Shown here: positions 36,220 to 43,398 of the stretch, piece by piece
Layout: every line of letters starts with the position of its first letter
Numbering within the stretch: position 1 is the stretch's first letter
Assembly: GCF_001567585.1 (NCBI RefSeq)
Contig: NZ_LRQV01000049.1
Coordinates: 1-45,640, forward strand
DNA from: Micromonospora rosaria
GTDB lineage: Bacteria > Actinomycetota > Actinomycetes > Mycobacteriales > Micromonosporaceae
Length of the DNA stretch: 45,640 nt
Reading direction: 5' to 3'
Translations under genes and position numbers: made by a program
Notes under the pieces: generated by a model
The model's database searches: none
What the model was told of the DNA's origin: nothing
Seen by the model: the letters and a program-made list of their open reading frames with translations, nothing else

Positions 36220-36873
36220 ATGACCTACCACGGCGACGTCACCCCCGGCGGGCCCCCGGCGGTCCGCGACCTCGACCGGCTCACCATCACCAAGGTGTCG
36301 GTGGGGCCGATGGACAACAACGCCTACCTGCTGCGCTGCCGGGCCACCGGCGAGCAGGCGCTGGTCGACGCGGCGAACGAGGCGCCGCGCCTGCTCGAGC
36401 TGGTCGGCGACACCGGGTTGGCCACCGTGGTCACCACGCACCGGCACATGGACCACTGGGTGGCGCTGGAGGAGGTGGTGGCCAAGACCGGGGCCCGCCC
36501 GCTGGTGCACCACGACGACGCCGAGGGCCTGCCGATCCCGGCCCAGCCGCTGGCCGACGGCGACACGGTCCGGGTCGGCGAGTGCGAGCTGGAGGTGATC
36601 CACCTGGTCGGGCACACCCCCGGGTCGATCGCCCTGCTCTACCGGGACCCGGCCGGCGGGCCGCACCTGTTCACCGGCGACTCGCTCTTTCCCGGTGGTG
36701 TCGGCAACACCGACCGGGACCCGGAACGCTTCGCGGCGTTGATCGACGACGTGGAGCACAAGCTGTTCGACCGGCTGCCGGACGAGACCTGGTTCTACCC
36801 GGGCCACGGCAAGGACAGCACGCTCGGCGTGGAGCGCCCGGCCCTGCCGCAGTGGCGGGCCCGCGGCTGGTGA
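36220..36873 (+). CDS. MBL-fold metallo-hydrolase (glyoxalase II-like)
   Basis: 217 aa metallo-beta-lactamase fold hydrolase. Metal motif THRHMDH (His74, His76, Asp78, His79), then VGHTPGSIALLY, FTGDSLFPGGVGN and WFYPGHGKDS, the pattern of glyoxalase II-type thioester hydrolases. A mycothiol thioester would fit, since it follows the mycothiol-dependent family gene by 7 nt. This pair near uvrA/uvrC is typical of actinobacteria from memory. The 140 nt after it (36874-37013) are GGCCGG-rich with no gene. Confidence 0.88.
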   Translation: MTYHGDVTPGGPPAVRDLDRLTITKVSVGPMDNNAYLLRCRATGEQALVDAANEAPRLLELVGDTGLATVVTTHRHMDHWVALEEVVAKTGARPLVHHDDAEGLPIPAQPLADGDTVRVGECELEVIHLVGHTPGSIALLYRDPAGGPHLFTGDSLFPGGVGNTDRDPERFAALIDDVEHKLFDRLPDETWFYPGHGKDSTLGVERPALPQWRARGW

Positions 36874-37013
36874 CCTCCGGCCGCGCCGGTCCGGACGACC
36901 CCCGGGCCGGCGCGGCAGGGCGGTCCCGGGCCGGCGCTGCGGGAGCGGCCCCGGGCCGGCCGGCGCGGCAGGTGGGGCCGGGCGCGGCGGGTCCGCGACG
37001 CCGGGATGGTTTC

Positions 37014-38681
37014 ATGGGCAGCATGGCGAACCCGGTGATCCTCTCCCTCGACGACGACCCGGCGGTCTCGCGCGCGGTCGCCCGGGACATCCGGCGGCGC
37101 TACGGCGACCGGTTCCGGGTGGTCCGGGCCGGGTCCGGGCCCGAGGCCCTGGCGGCGCTGCGGGAGATCAAGCTGCGGGGCGAGCAGGTGGCGGTGCTGC
37201 TGGCCGACTACCGGATGCCGGAGATGACCGGCATCGAGTTCCTCGAGGAGGCGATGGACCTCTTCCCCGCCGCCCGACGGGTGCTGCTGACCGCGTACGC
37301 CGACACCGGCGCGGCGATCGACGCGATCAACCTGGTCGACCTCGACCACTACCTGCTCAAGCCCTGGCACCCGCCGGAGGAGAAGCTCTACCCGGTGGTC
37401 GACGCGCTGCTGGAGGCGTGGTCGAGCAGCCCGGAGTCGACCGCCACCGAGCTGCGCGTGGTCGGGCACCGCTGGTCCGCCCCGTCCTTCGCGGTCCGGG
37501 ACTTCCTGGCCCGCAACCTGGTGCCGTACCGGTGGCTGCTGGCCGACGACCCCGAGGCCGGCCGGCTGCTCGCGGCGGCCGGGGCGAGCGCCGACGACCT
37601 CCCGCTGGTCGTCGCCGCCGACGGCACGACCCTGGTCGCGCCCTCCGAGGCGGAGCTGGCCGGGCTGGTCGGGATGACCGTCGCCCCGGCGGCGGACTTC
37701 TACGACCTGGTGGTCGTCGGCGGCGGCCCGGCCGGGCTGGGCGCCGCCGTGTACGGGGCCTCGGAGGGGCTGCGGACGGTCCTGGTGGAGCGGCTGGCCA
37801 CCGGCGGGCAGGCCGGGCAGAGCAGCCGGATCGAGAACTACCTCGGGTTCCCCGACGGGGTCTCCGGGGCGCAGCTCACCGACCGGGCCCGCCGGCAGGC
37901 GCTGAAGTTCGGCGCGGAGCTGCTCAGCACCCGGGAGGTCGTCGGCCTCTCCGAGGCCGGCTCGGCGCGGCTGGTGCACTTCGGCGACGGCGGCACCATC
38001 GCCGCCCACGCGGTGGTGCTGGCGACCGGGGTGTCGTACCGGATGCTCGACGCGCCGGGCCTGACCGAGTTCACCGGTCGGGGGGTCTTCTACGGCTCGG
38101 CCGCCACCGAGGCGCCGAGCTGTGTCGGCGAGGACGTCTACATCGTCGGCGGGGCGAACTCGGCGGGTCAGGCGGCGGTCCACTTCTCCCGGTACGCGGC
38201 CCGGGTGCACCTGCTGATCCGGGGCGCGGACCTCACCGCGTCGATGTCCCGGTACCTCATCGACCAGCTCGACGGCATCGACCAGGTGACCGTGCACCCG
38301 CACACCGAGGTGGTGGCCGCTGCCGGCGACGAGCACCTGCAACGGTTGACGCTGCGGGACACCCGTACCGGCGAGCGGCGGGAGGTGGACGCCTCCTGGC
38401 TGTTCGTCTTCATCGGCGCGGAGCCGCGTACCGGCTGGCTGGACGGGGTGCTGGTCCGCGACGAGCGGGGCTTCGTGACGACCGGGCCGGACCTGGTGGC
38501 CGGCGGCCAACGACCCCCCGGCTGGTCGCTGCCCCGTGACCCGTACCACCTGGAGTCCAGCATGCCGGGGGTGTTCGCGGCCGGTGACGTCCGGACGGCG
38601 TCGGTGAAGCGGGTCGCCTCCGCCGTCGGCGAGGGCGCGATGGCGGTGTCGCTGGTGCACCGCTACCTGGAGAACCAGTGA
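37014..38681 (+). CDS. Response regulator fused to thioredoxin reductase-like flavoprotein
   Basis: 555 aa, three parts. Residues 1-125 are a receiver domain with acidic DDD at 13-15, phosphoacceptor Asp65 (LLADYRMPEMTG), Thr93 and Lys116 (LLKPW). Residues about 140-225 are thioredoxin/glutaredoxin-like without active-site Cys. Residues about 230-555 are an FAD/NAD(P) oxidoreductase of thioredoxin-reductase type: VVVGGGPAGLGAA, GGQAGQSSRIENYLGFP, NAD(P) site VYIVGGANSAGQAA (about 376) and PGVFAAGDVR. The CxxC redox pair is absent; only Cys370 remains at that place. The start could be ATG 37023 instead. Its stop overlaps the kinase start by 4 nt, so the two form a pair. Confidence 0.88.
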   Translation: MGSMANPVILSLDDDPAVSRAVARDIRRRYGDRFRVVRAGSGPEALAALREIKLRGEQVAVLLADYRMPEMTGIEFLEEAMDLFPAARRVLLTAYADTGAAIDAINLVDLDHYLLKPWHPPEEKLYPVVDALLEAWSSSPESTATELRVVGHRWSAPSFAVRDFLARNLVPYRWLLADDPEAGRLLAAAGASADDLPLVVAADGTTLVAPSEAELAGLVGMTVAPAADFYDLVVVGGGPAGLGAAVYGASEGLRTVLVERLATGGQAGQSSRIENYLGFPDGVSGAQLTDRARRQALKFGAELLSTREVVGLSEAGSARLVHFGDGGTIAAHAVVLATGVSYRMLDAPGLTEFTGRGVFYGSAATEAPSCVGEDVYIVGGANSAGQAAVHFSRYAARVHLLIRGADLTASMSRYLIDQLDGIDQVTVHPHTEVVAAAGDEHLQRLTLRDTRTGERREVDASWLFVFIGAEPRTGWLDGVLVRDERGFVTTGPDLVAGGQRPPGWSLPRDPYHLESSMPGVFAAGDVRTASVKRVASAVGEGAMAVSLVHRYLENQ

Positions 38682-40171
38682 CCCCGCCCCCGGACCGGTC
38701 CACCCCGGCGGAGCCGGACCGGTCCACGCCGGCGGAGCCGGAGCGGCTGACGCCCGAGCAGCTCCGGACGCTGTTCCTGTTCGAGGCGCTCGACGCCGAC
38801 CAACTGGCCTGGCTGGCCGCGCACGGCCGGGTCGAGCGGGTGGCCGCCGGCGCCGAGGTGTACGCCGAGGGCGGCCCGGCCACCTGCTTCTACGTGCTGC
38901 TCAGCGGGGCGGTACGGCTGTGCCGCACGGTGCACGGCGACGAGGTGGAGATCAACCGCACCGACCAGCGCGGCGTGTACGGCGGGGCCACCCAGGCGTA
39001 CCTGGACGACCAGGAGGTGTACCGCAACAGCATGTGGGCGATCGCCGACGCCGAGTTCTTCGTGCTGCCCGCGGAGTCCTTCGCGCACGCCGTCCGCTCC
39101 TGGTTCCCGATGGCGATGCACCTGTTGGAGGGGCTGTTCATCGGCATGCGCAACACGCAGACCGTGGTCGGTGAGCGGGAACGGCTGCTCGCCCTGGGCG
39201 CGCTGTCGGCGGGGCTGACCCACGAGCTGAACAATCCGGCGAGCGCGGCGGTGCGGGCCACCGAGGCGGTCCGGGAGCGGTTCGCCGCGATGCGGCACAA
39301 GCTGGCGATGATCGCCGACGGCCGGCTCGACGGGCGGCGGCTGCACGCCCTGGTGGCGTTGCAGGAGGAGGCGGTCGAGCGGGTGGGGCGGGCCCGGCCG
39401 TTGTCGCCCCTGGCGGCCAGCGACGCCGAGGACGAGCTGACCGACTGGCTGGACGAGCGGGGCGTGGCCGGTGGCTGGGAGCTGGCCCCCACGCTGGTCT
39501 CCGGCGGGCTGGACGCCGCCTGGCTGGAGCGGGTCGGCGCGGCGGTGGGCGCGGACGACCTGGAGCCGGCGGTGCGCTGGCTGGTGTACACGGTCGACAC
39601 CGAGCTGCTGCTGCGGGAGATCACCGACGCGGCGACCCGGATCTCCGGGCTGGTCGGCGCGGCCAAGCAGTACTCGCAGCTGGACCGGGCGCCGTACCAG
39701 GTGGTGGACGTGCACGAGTTGCTCGACGCCACGCTGGTCATGTTCCGGGCGAAGGTGCCCACCGGGGTGCGCGTGGTCCGGGAGTACGACCGGAGCCTGC
39801 CGCCGATCCCGGCGTACGCCGCCGAGCTGAACCAGGTGTGGACCAACCTGATCGACAACGCGCTCGGCGCGATGGGCGACGAGGGCACCCTGACCGTGCG
39901 CACCGGCCGGATCGACGACCTGCTGACCGTCGAGGTCGCCGACACCGGCGCGGGTATCCCGGCGCAGGTCCGGCCGCGCATCTTCGAGCCGTTCTTCACC
40001 ACCAAGCCGGTCGGCGCGGGGACCGGGCTGGGGCTGGACATCTCGTACCGGATCGTGGTCAACAAGCACCACGGCGACATCCGGGTGACGAGCGCGCCGG
40101 GGAACACGGTGTTCCGGGTCCTGCTGCCGACCACGCCGGTCCCCGGTCCCCCACCGACCCCGGCCACCTGA
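38678..40171 (+). CDS. Cyclic nucleotide-binding-domain sensor histidine kinase
   Basis: 497 aa, no membrane segment, so cytosolic. Residues about 30-150 form a CRP-like cNMP-binding domain. The kinase core has the phosphoacceptor region LSAGLTHELNNPASA (His182), a long helical insert, N-box NQVWTNLIDNALGAM, ADTGAGIP and GAGTGLGLDIS. The GTG start overlaps the stop of the fused response-regulator gene (GTGA), so these are the cognate partners. The N-terminus carries a tandem repeat (RSTPAEPD-type). Probably senses a nucleotide or redox-linked ligand; the residues that would bind cAMP are not clearly present. Confidence 0.88.
   Translation: MTPPPDRSTPAEPDRSTPAEPERLTPEQLRTLFLFEALDADQLAWLAAHGRVERVAAGAEVYAEGGPATCFYVLLSGAVRLCRTVHGDEVEINRTDQRGVYGGATQAYLDDQEVYRNSMWAIADAEFFVLPAESFAHAVRSWFPMAMHLLEGLFIGMRNTQTVVGERERLLALGALSAGLTHELNNPASAAVRATEAVRERFAAMRHKLAMIADGRLDGRRLHALVALQEEAVERVGRARPLSPLAASDAEDELTDWLDERGVAGGWELAPTLVSGGLDAAWLERVGAAVGADDLEPAVRWLVYTVDTELLLREITDAATRISGLVGAAKQYSQLDRAPYQVVDVHELLDATLVMFRAKVPTGVRVVREYDRSLPPIPAYAAELNQVWTNLIDNALGAMGDEGTLTVRTGRIDDLLTVEVADTGAGIPAQVRPRIFEPFFTTKPVGAGTGLGLDISYRIVVNKHHGDIRVTSAPGNTVFRVLLPTTPVPGPPPTPAT
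38691..38738 (+). repeat. Tandem 24-bp repeat within kinase N-terminus
   Basis: Two copies of a 24-bp unit (38691-38714 and 38715-38738), differing at one base, encode DRSTPAEP twice; a decayed third copy follows (ERLTPEQL). A site prone to length change. Confidence 0.7.
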
Positions 40172-40178
40172 CCCCGCC

Positions 40179-40211
40179 CCGGCCAGCCCGCCCCGGTGTC
40201 GGCGGGCCGGG
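40179..40211. terminator. Weak hairpin between convergent kinase and DedA genes
   Basis: GCCCGCC (40186-40192) pairs with GGCGGGC (40201-40207), with imperfect GC pairing outside it. It sits in the 49-nt gap and could end both transcripts. Confidence 0.4.
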
Positions 40212-40220
40212 CGGTGTCGG

Positions 40221-40838
40221 TCAGTCCGGTGGGGTGACGGCGGCCAGCAGCCGCCGCCGGGTGCCGGCCAGCAGCACCCCGGCCAGGAGCAGGCCCACGG
40301 CCATGGTGACCAGCAGCGGGGCGTTCTCCCCCGGCAGCAGCCCGGCCAACGACCGGGCCACCCCGCCGAGCAGGACGTAGAGGCCGGCCCAGAGCGCGGC
40401 GCCGGTGGCCGCGCAGACCACGAACCGCCGGTACGACATCCGCAGGCCCCCGGCGGCCAGCGGAAGCAGGGTGTTGAACACCGGCAGGAACGGCCCGACC
40501 AGCACCATCCGCCCGCCGCCCCGGCGCACGAGCCGCTCGGCCGCCGCCCAGCGGGACTCGCCGACCCAGCCGCCGACCCGGCTGTGCCGCAGGCGCGTGC
40601 CGAACCGCCGGCCGGCGGCGAAGGTCAGCGACCAGCCGCTGAGGCTCCCGGCGACCACCGAGACGACGGTGGCCGGCGCGGAGTACGGCCGGCCCACCCC
40701 CACCGCCACCAGGATCGCGGCGTCCCCGGGCACCAGCACCCCCAGCAGCGGTACCGCGTCGAGCACCATGACCAGCCCGAGCGCCACCATCAGCACCAGG
40801 GTGGGCAAGTCGCCGAGCTGGGCCAGCCATTCCGTCAT
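40221..40838 (-). CDS. DedA-family membrane protein (VTT domain)
   Basis: 205 aa with about five hydrophobic segments. The VTT/DedA features are LLGVLVPGDAAILVAVG near helix 1-2, the Gly-rich SGWSLTFAAGRRFG, and GRMVLVGPFLPVFNTLLPLAAG. The DedA family includes undecaprenyl-phosphate and other lipid flippases and affects membrane homeostasis; the lipid here is unknown. The ATG at 40838 is chosen because it lies six bases after a TACGGT -10, a leaderless fit. Confidence 0.85.
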   Translation of the reverse strand: MTEWLAQLGDLPTLVLMVALGLVMVLDAVPLLGVLVPGDAAILVAVGVGRPYSAPATVVSVVAGSLSGWSLTFAAGRRFGTRLRHSRVGGWVGESRWAAAERLVRRGGGRMVLVGPFLPVFNTLLPLAAGGLRMSYRRFVVCAATGAALWAGLYVLLGGVARSLAGLLPGENAPLLVTMAVGLLLAGVLLAGTRRRLLAAVTPPD

Positions 40839-40844
40839 CCCCGT

Positions 40845-40874
40845 ACCGTATTGCGGCCGGACCACCATGGTCAT
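40845..40874 (-). promoter_or_regulatory. Promoter of the DedA gene (ATGACC-18-TACGGT), leaderless
   Basis: Minus strand: -35-like ATGACC (40869-40874), 18-base spacer, -10 TACGGT (40845-40850), then six bases and the ATG. Best-formed of the leaderless promoters here. Confidence 0.6.
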
Positions 40875-40971
40875 CCGGCGGTACCCCGATCCTCCCCTGA
40901 TTTCGGGCCGGATCGACGGCTCACCGGCGCGGCCTGTGGCACTTCGGGCGGCAAATCGGGGTCCGGGCGGC

Positions 40972-40977
40972 TAGTGT
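40972..40977 (+). promoter_or_regulatory. Candidate -10 for the cold-shock gene (TAGTGT)
   Basis: TAGTGT predicts a transcript start near 40984 and a leader of about 60 nt, the sort of 5' region through which cold-shock mRNAs are often regulated. No clear -35. Confidence 0.4.
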
Positions 40978-41044
40978 CGGGGTGGAACAGGGCGATCACC
41001 GGCCGGTGGCCGGTGGTCAGCCGCAGGGAAACAGGGAGAGATGC

Positions 41045-41248
41045 ATGGCAACCGGCACGGTCAAGTGGTTCAACTCGGAAAAGGGCTTCGGTTTCATCGA
41101 GCAGGACGGCGGGGGCCCGGACGTCTTCGTGCACTACTCGGCGATCGCGAGCAGCGGTTACCGTGAGCTGCAGGAGGCACAGAAGGTCGAGTTCGACGTG
41201 ACCCAGGGGCAGAAGGGGCCGCAGGCGGACAACGTCCGTCCGCTGTAG
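41045..41248 (+). CDS. Cold-shock domain protein
   Basis: 67 aa single cold-shock domain that binds single-stranded RNA/DNA. RNP1 is KGFGFIEQ and RNP2 is VFVHYSAI; the start ATGTVKWFNSEKGFGF is canonical. An AGGGAGAG ribosome-binding site precedes the ATG. Close to CspA/ScoF-type proteins; which paralogue is not clear. Confidence 0.96.
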   Translation: MATGTVKWFNSEKGFGFIEQDGGGPDVFVHYSAIASSGYRELQEAQKVEFDVTQGQKGPQADNVRPL

Positions 41249-41375
41249 CCCGTGTGCCGGTGGCGGCGGCGGCACTCCCGTCCGCCGCCACGGCTCGCAC
41301 CACCCGCCCACCCTCCACGGTCACACTCCACCCACCGGCCGCCTCCCGTCCGCTCAGCCGGACGCGGCCGGCAGG

Positions 41376-41656
41376 TCACGCCCGTCCCCGCAGCGGCCCG
41401 GTCAGCAGGATCAGCGGGGTCAGGGCCCGCGCGCCGGTCGTCGCCCAGATCGCCCGGCCCGGCGACCGCCCCCACCCTTTCCGGCCAGCAGCGCCGCCAG
41501 CGGGATGATCCCGTAGTCGAGCAGGCGCACGGTCGCCGTCACCCGGCCCAGCAGCGGGTGCGGGGTGCAGGTCTGCCGGAAGCCGCCGTTGCGCACGGTG
41601 CCGACGGCCACGCCGAGGCTCACCAGCACCCCGCCGCCGAGCAGCAGGGCCACCCG
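41376..41656 (-). pseudogene. Remnant C-terminus of an MFS transporter
   Basis: Residues such as VGTVRNGGFRQ, PLLGRVTATVRLLDYG and IIPLAALLAG match the last third of MFS_3-type exporters. The frame then changes near 41485-41500, and the tail IWATTGARALTPLILLTGPL continues in another frame to a TGA at 41376-41378. No N-terminal two thirds exist upstream, where the next gene's 3' end begins. So this is a truncated, frameshifted relic. 41249-41375 holds nothing recognised. Confidence 0.65.
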
Positions 41657-41676
41657 GCCCCCGTTGGTCGGTGCGT

Positions 41677-42477
41677 TCAGGGGGTCGCGCGTCGGTTGAT
41701 CTCGTCGGCGACCCGGGCGGCCAGGGTCGCGGGCAGTTCGGTGGCCAACTGCTCCACCTGCGAGCTCAGCGCGTCCAGCCGCAGCATGGTGTAGTCCAGC
41801 TTCGCCACCAGGCTGTTGCCCGCCTGGGCCGGGCCGGTGCCGTCCGGGTCGACCTTGCGACCCATGCTCGTCCCGCCGTAGAACATCCCGAGGTAGACGT
41901 TGTGGATCTCGCTCTCGGCCTGCTCGCTCATGTCATCCTCCGGGGTCAGGAGTCCGATGGTGGTCAGGTAGCGGCGGAACAGGGGGGTCTGGTCCCGGCC
42001 CGCCTTGGTGCAGTCGCGGAAGAAACTGATGTGGGTGTGCCAGAGGTGGGAGCTGTCTCCGCTGGTGCGCTTGCCGAGCCGGTCCCAGCGCTTCACCACC
42101 CTGCCGTCCGGCGAGTAGATGATCTCGCGGATGTCCCGGCTGTCGGCGGTGCCGGCGATGCACTGGGCGACGCACCAGATCGAGAAGCTCCGCAGGTCGT
42201 GGGTGCCCCCGCCGGAGCGCACCGAGAACCATCCGACGTCCAGGGCGGAGGCGTAGAGGGTGAGGCCGGCGCGGTCGCGCGGTGACTCCACCACGGAGTA
42301 GTCGTTGGGCACCACCCGGTCTTCACCACAGTGGTACCCGCCCCGGTGGGCGGGGTCGCCGACGATGCCGACCTCCGCCGGTTCCAGGTCGTTGTCGCGG
42401 ACCCTGTCCGGGTCGGTGTTGAGGTGCTGCAACAGCAAGGTGCGAACAGCCAGCAGGTTTGCCGGTGCCCGGGTCAT
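41677..42477 (-). CDS. M15-like (hedgehog/DD-peptidase fold) protein with coiled-coil tail
   Basis: 266 aa, no signal peptide seen. Residues 41-80 have DPAHRGGYHCGED and ASALDVG, and residues 146-149 are WHTH. Spaced His, Asp and HxH residues like these are the zinc-ligand pattern of M15-type peptidases and related phage endolysins. The last ~40 residues (LDYTMLRLDALSSQVEQL) are amphipathic and coiled-coil-like. Known relatives are mostly hypothetical; a phage or phage-tail origin is possible. ATG 42477 has GAGGGGG six bases upstream. The 257 nt to the MarR gene hold nothing recognised. Confidence 0.55.
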   Translation of the reverse strand: MTRAPANLLAVRTLLLQHLNTDPDRVRDNDLEPAEVGIVGDPAHRGGYHCGEDRVVPNDYSVVESPRDRAGLTLYASALDVGWFSVRSGGGTHDLRSFSIWCVAQCIAGTADSRDIREIIYSPDGRVVKRWDRLGKRTSGDSSHLWHTHISFFRDCTKAGRDQTPLFRRYLTTIGLLTPEDDMSEQAESEIHNVYLGMFYGGTSMGRKVDPDGTGPAQAGNSLVAKLDYTMLRLDALSSQVEQLATELPATLAARVADEINRRATP

Positions 42478-42734
42478 CGGGAACCCCCTCGGGTTTCGGG
42501 GCCGAGCGCGACGGTCGTACCGCCTGACGCGGACGGGGCGATCCCCGGTTCTCCGCCCGGCCGATGGGACGCACAGCGTCGGGCGATGCCCCATGCTTAC
42601 CCAGGGTCACCGGGGGTCAACAAAGCTGAATGCCCGAATTGCCGGCAGGGGCATCCCGCGAGCCCGGCTCACGAGACGCACTCACGAAACCCACCTGAGC
42701 AGGTGAAACACGGCCGTACGCCGGCCCGGACGGG

Positions 42735-43304
42735 TCAGCCCGGCGGGCGGCGGGGCGTCTCGGGGCGGGCGGTCCGGACGTCGTCGCGGTGCTCCCGCAT
42801 CGAGCCGACCATCACGGTCAGGAACCGGTGCACCACCTCCAACTCCTCGTCGGAGAAGTTGGCCATCACCGCGTCGGTGCGCTGGCCGAGCGGCCGGAAG
42901 AACTCCCTCGCCAGGGCGGCGCCCCGGTCGGCGTACCGGAGGAAGACCTTGCGCCGGTCGGCGGTGTCCCGGCCGCGGCGGACGTGGCCGCCGCGCTCCA
43001 GCCGGTCGACCAGGGCGGTGACCGACCCGGAGGAGAGGTTGAGGTGCTCGCCGAGGCGGCCCGGGGTGATCGGATCGCCGGCCAACTCGGCGTCCATCAC
43101 CGCGATCAGCGCCTGCAGGTCGGTGGCGTTGAGCCCGTGCAGGTTGGCGAACGCGTGCCCGATGTGCTGCGCGTCGACGCTGTAGCGCCGCAGGTCGGCC
43201 ACGATCTCGGCGACGAGGTGGCCCCGTCGGGTGTCCCGGGGCCGGTACATGCCCTGCGCTGCCACGATCCGTCGGTCCTCCCTCGCGTGTTCGGGTTGCA
43301 GCAT
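42735..43304 (-). CDS. MarR-family transcriptional regulator
   Basis: 189 aa winged helix-turn-helix repressor. The recognition region is LNLSSGSVTALVDRLERGGHV, then the wing RRGRDTADRRKVFLRY, which is the MarR hallmark DxRxxxxxLT-like segment. ATG 43304 lies about ten bases from a palindromic operator and is divergent from the MMPL exporter, so it probably represses both genes until a ligand binds. A start at residue 19 (MYRPRDTRR) is possible. Confidence 0.9.
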   Translation of the reverse strand: MLQPEHAREDRRIVAAQGMYRPRDTRRGHLVAEIVADLRRYSVDAQHIGHAFANLHGLNATDLQALIAVMDAELAGDPITPGRLGEHLNLSSGSVTALVDRLERGGHVRRGRDTADRRKVFLRYADRGAALAREFFRPLGQRTDAVMANFSDEELEVVHRFLTVMVGSMREHRDDVRTARPETPRRPPG

Positions 43305-43315
43305 AACTCAACTCT

Positions 43316-43348
43316 CGATAATCTCGGTCATCGAGATAATCGGTTATC
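43316..43348. promoter_or_regulatory. Palindromic operator between marR and mmpL genes
   Basis: CGATAATCTCG (43316-43326) and CGAGATAATCG (43332-43342) form an imperfect inverted repeat with one mismatch. An overlapping perfect dyad, GATAA-TCGG-TTATC, spans 43335-43348. A further GATATCTCTCGAT follows. Such AT-rich dyads between divergent marR and target genes are typical MarR sites. Confidence 0.65.
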
Positions 43349-43398
43349 GGGATATCTCTCGATCACCCACCTCCTACGACCACCCGTGAGGCACTCGG

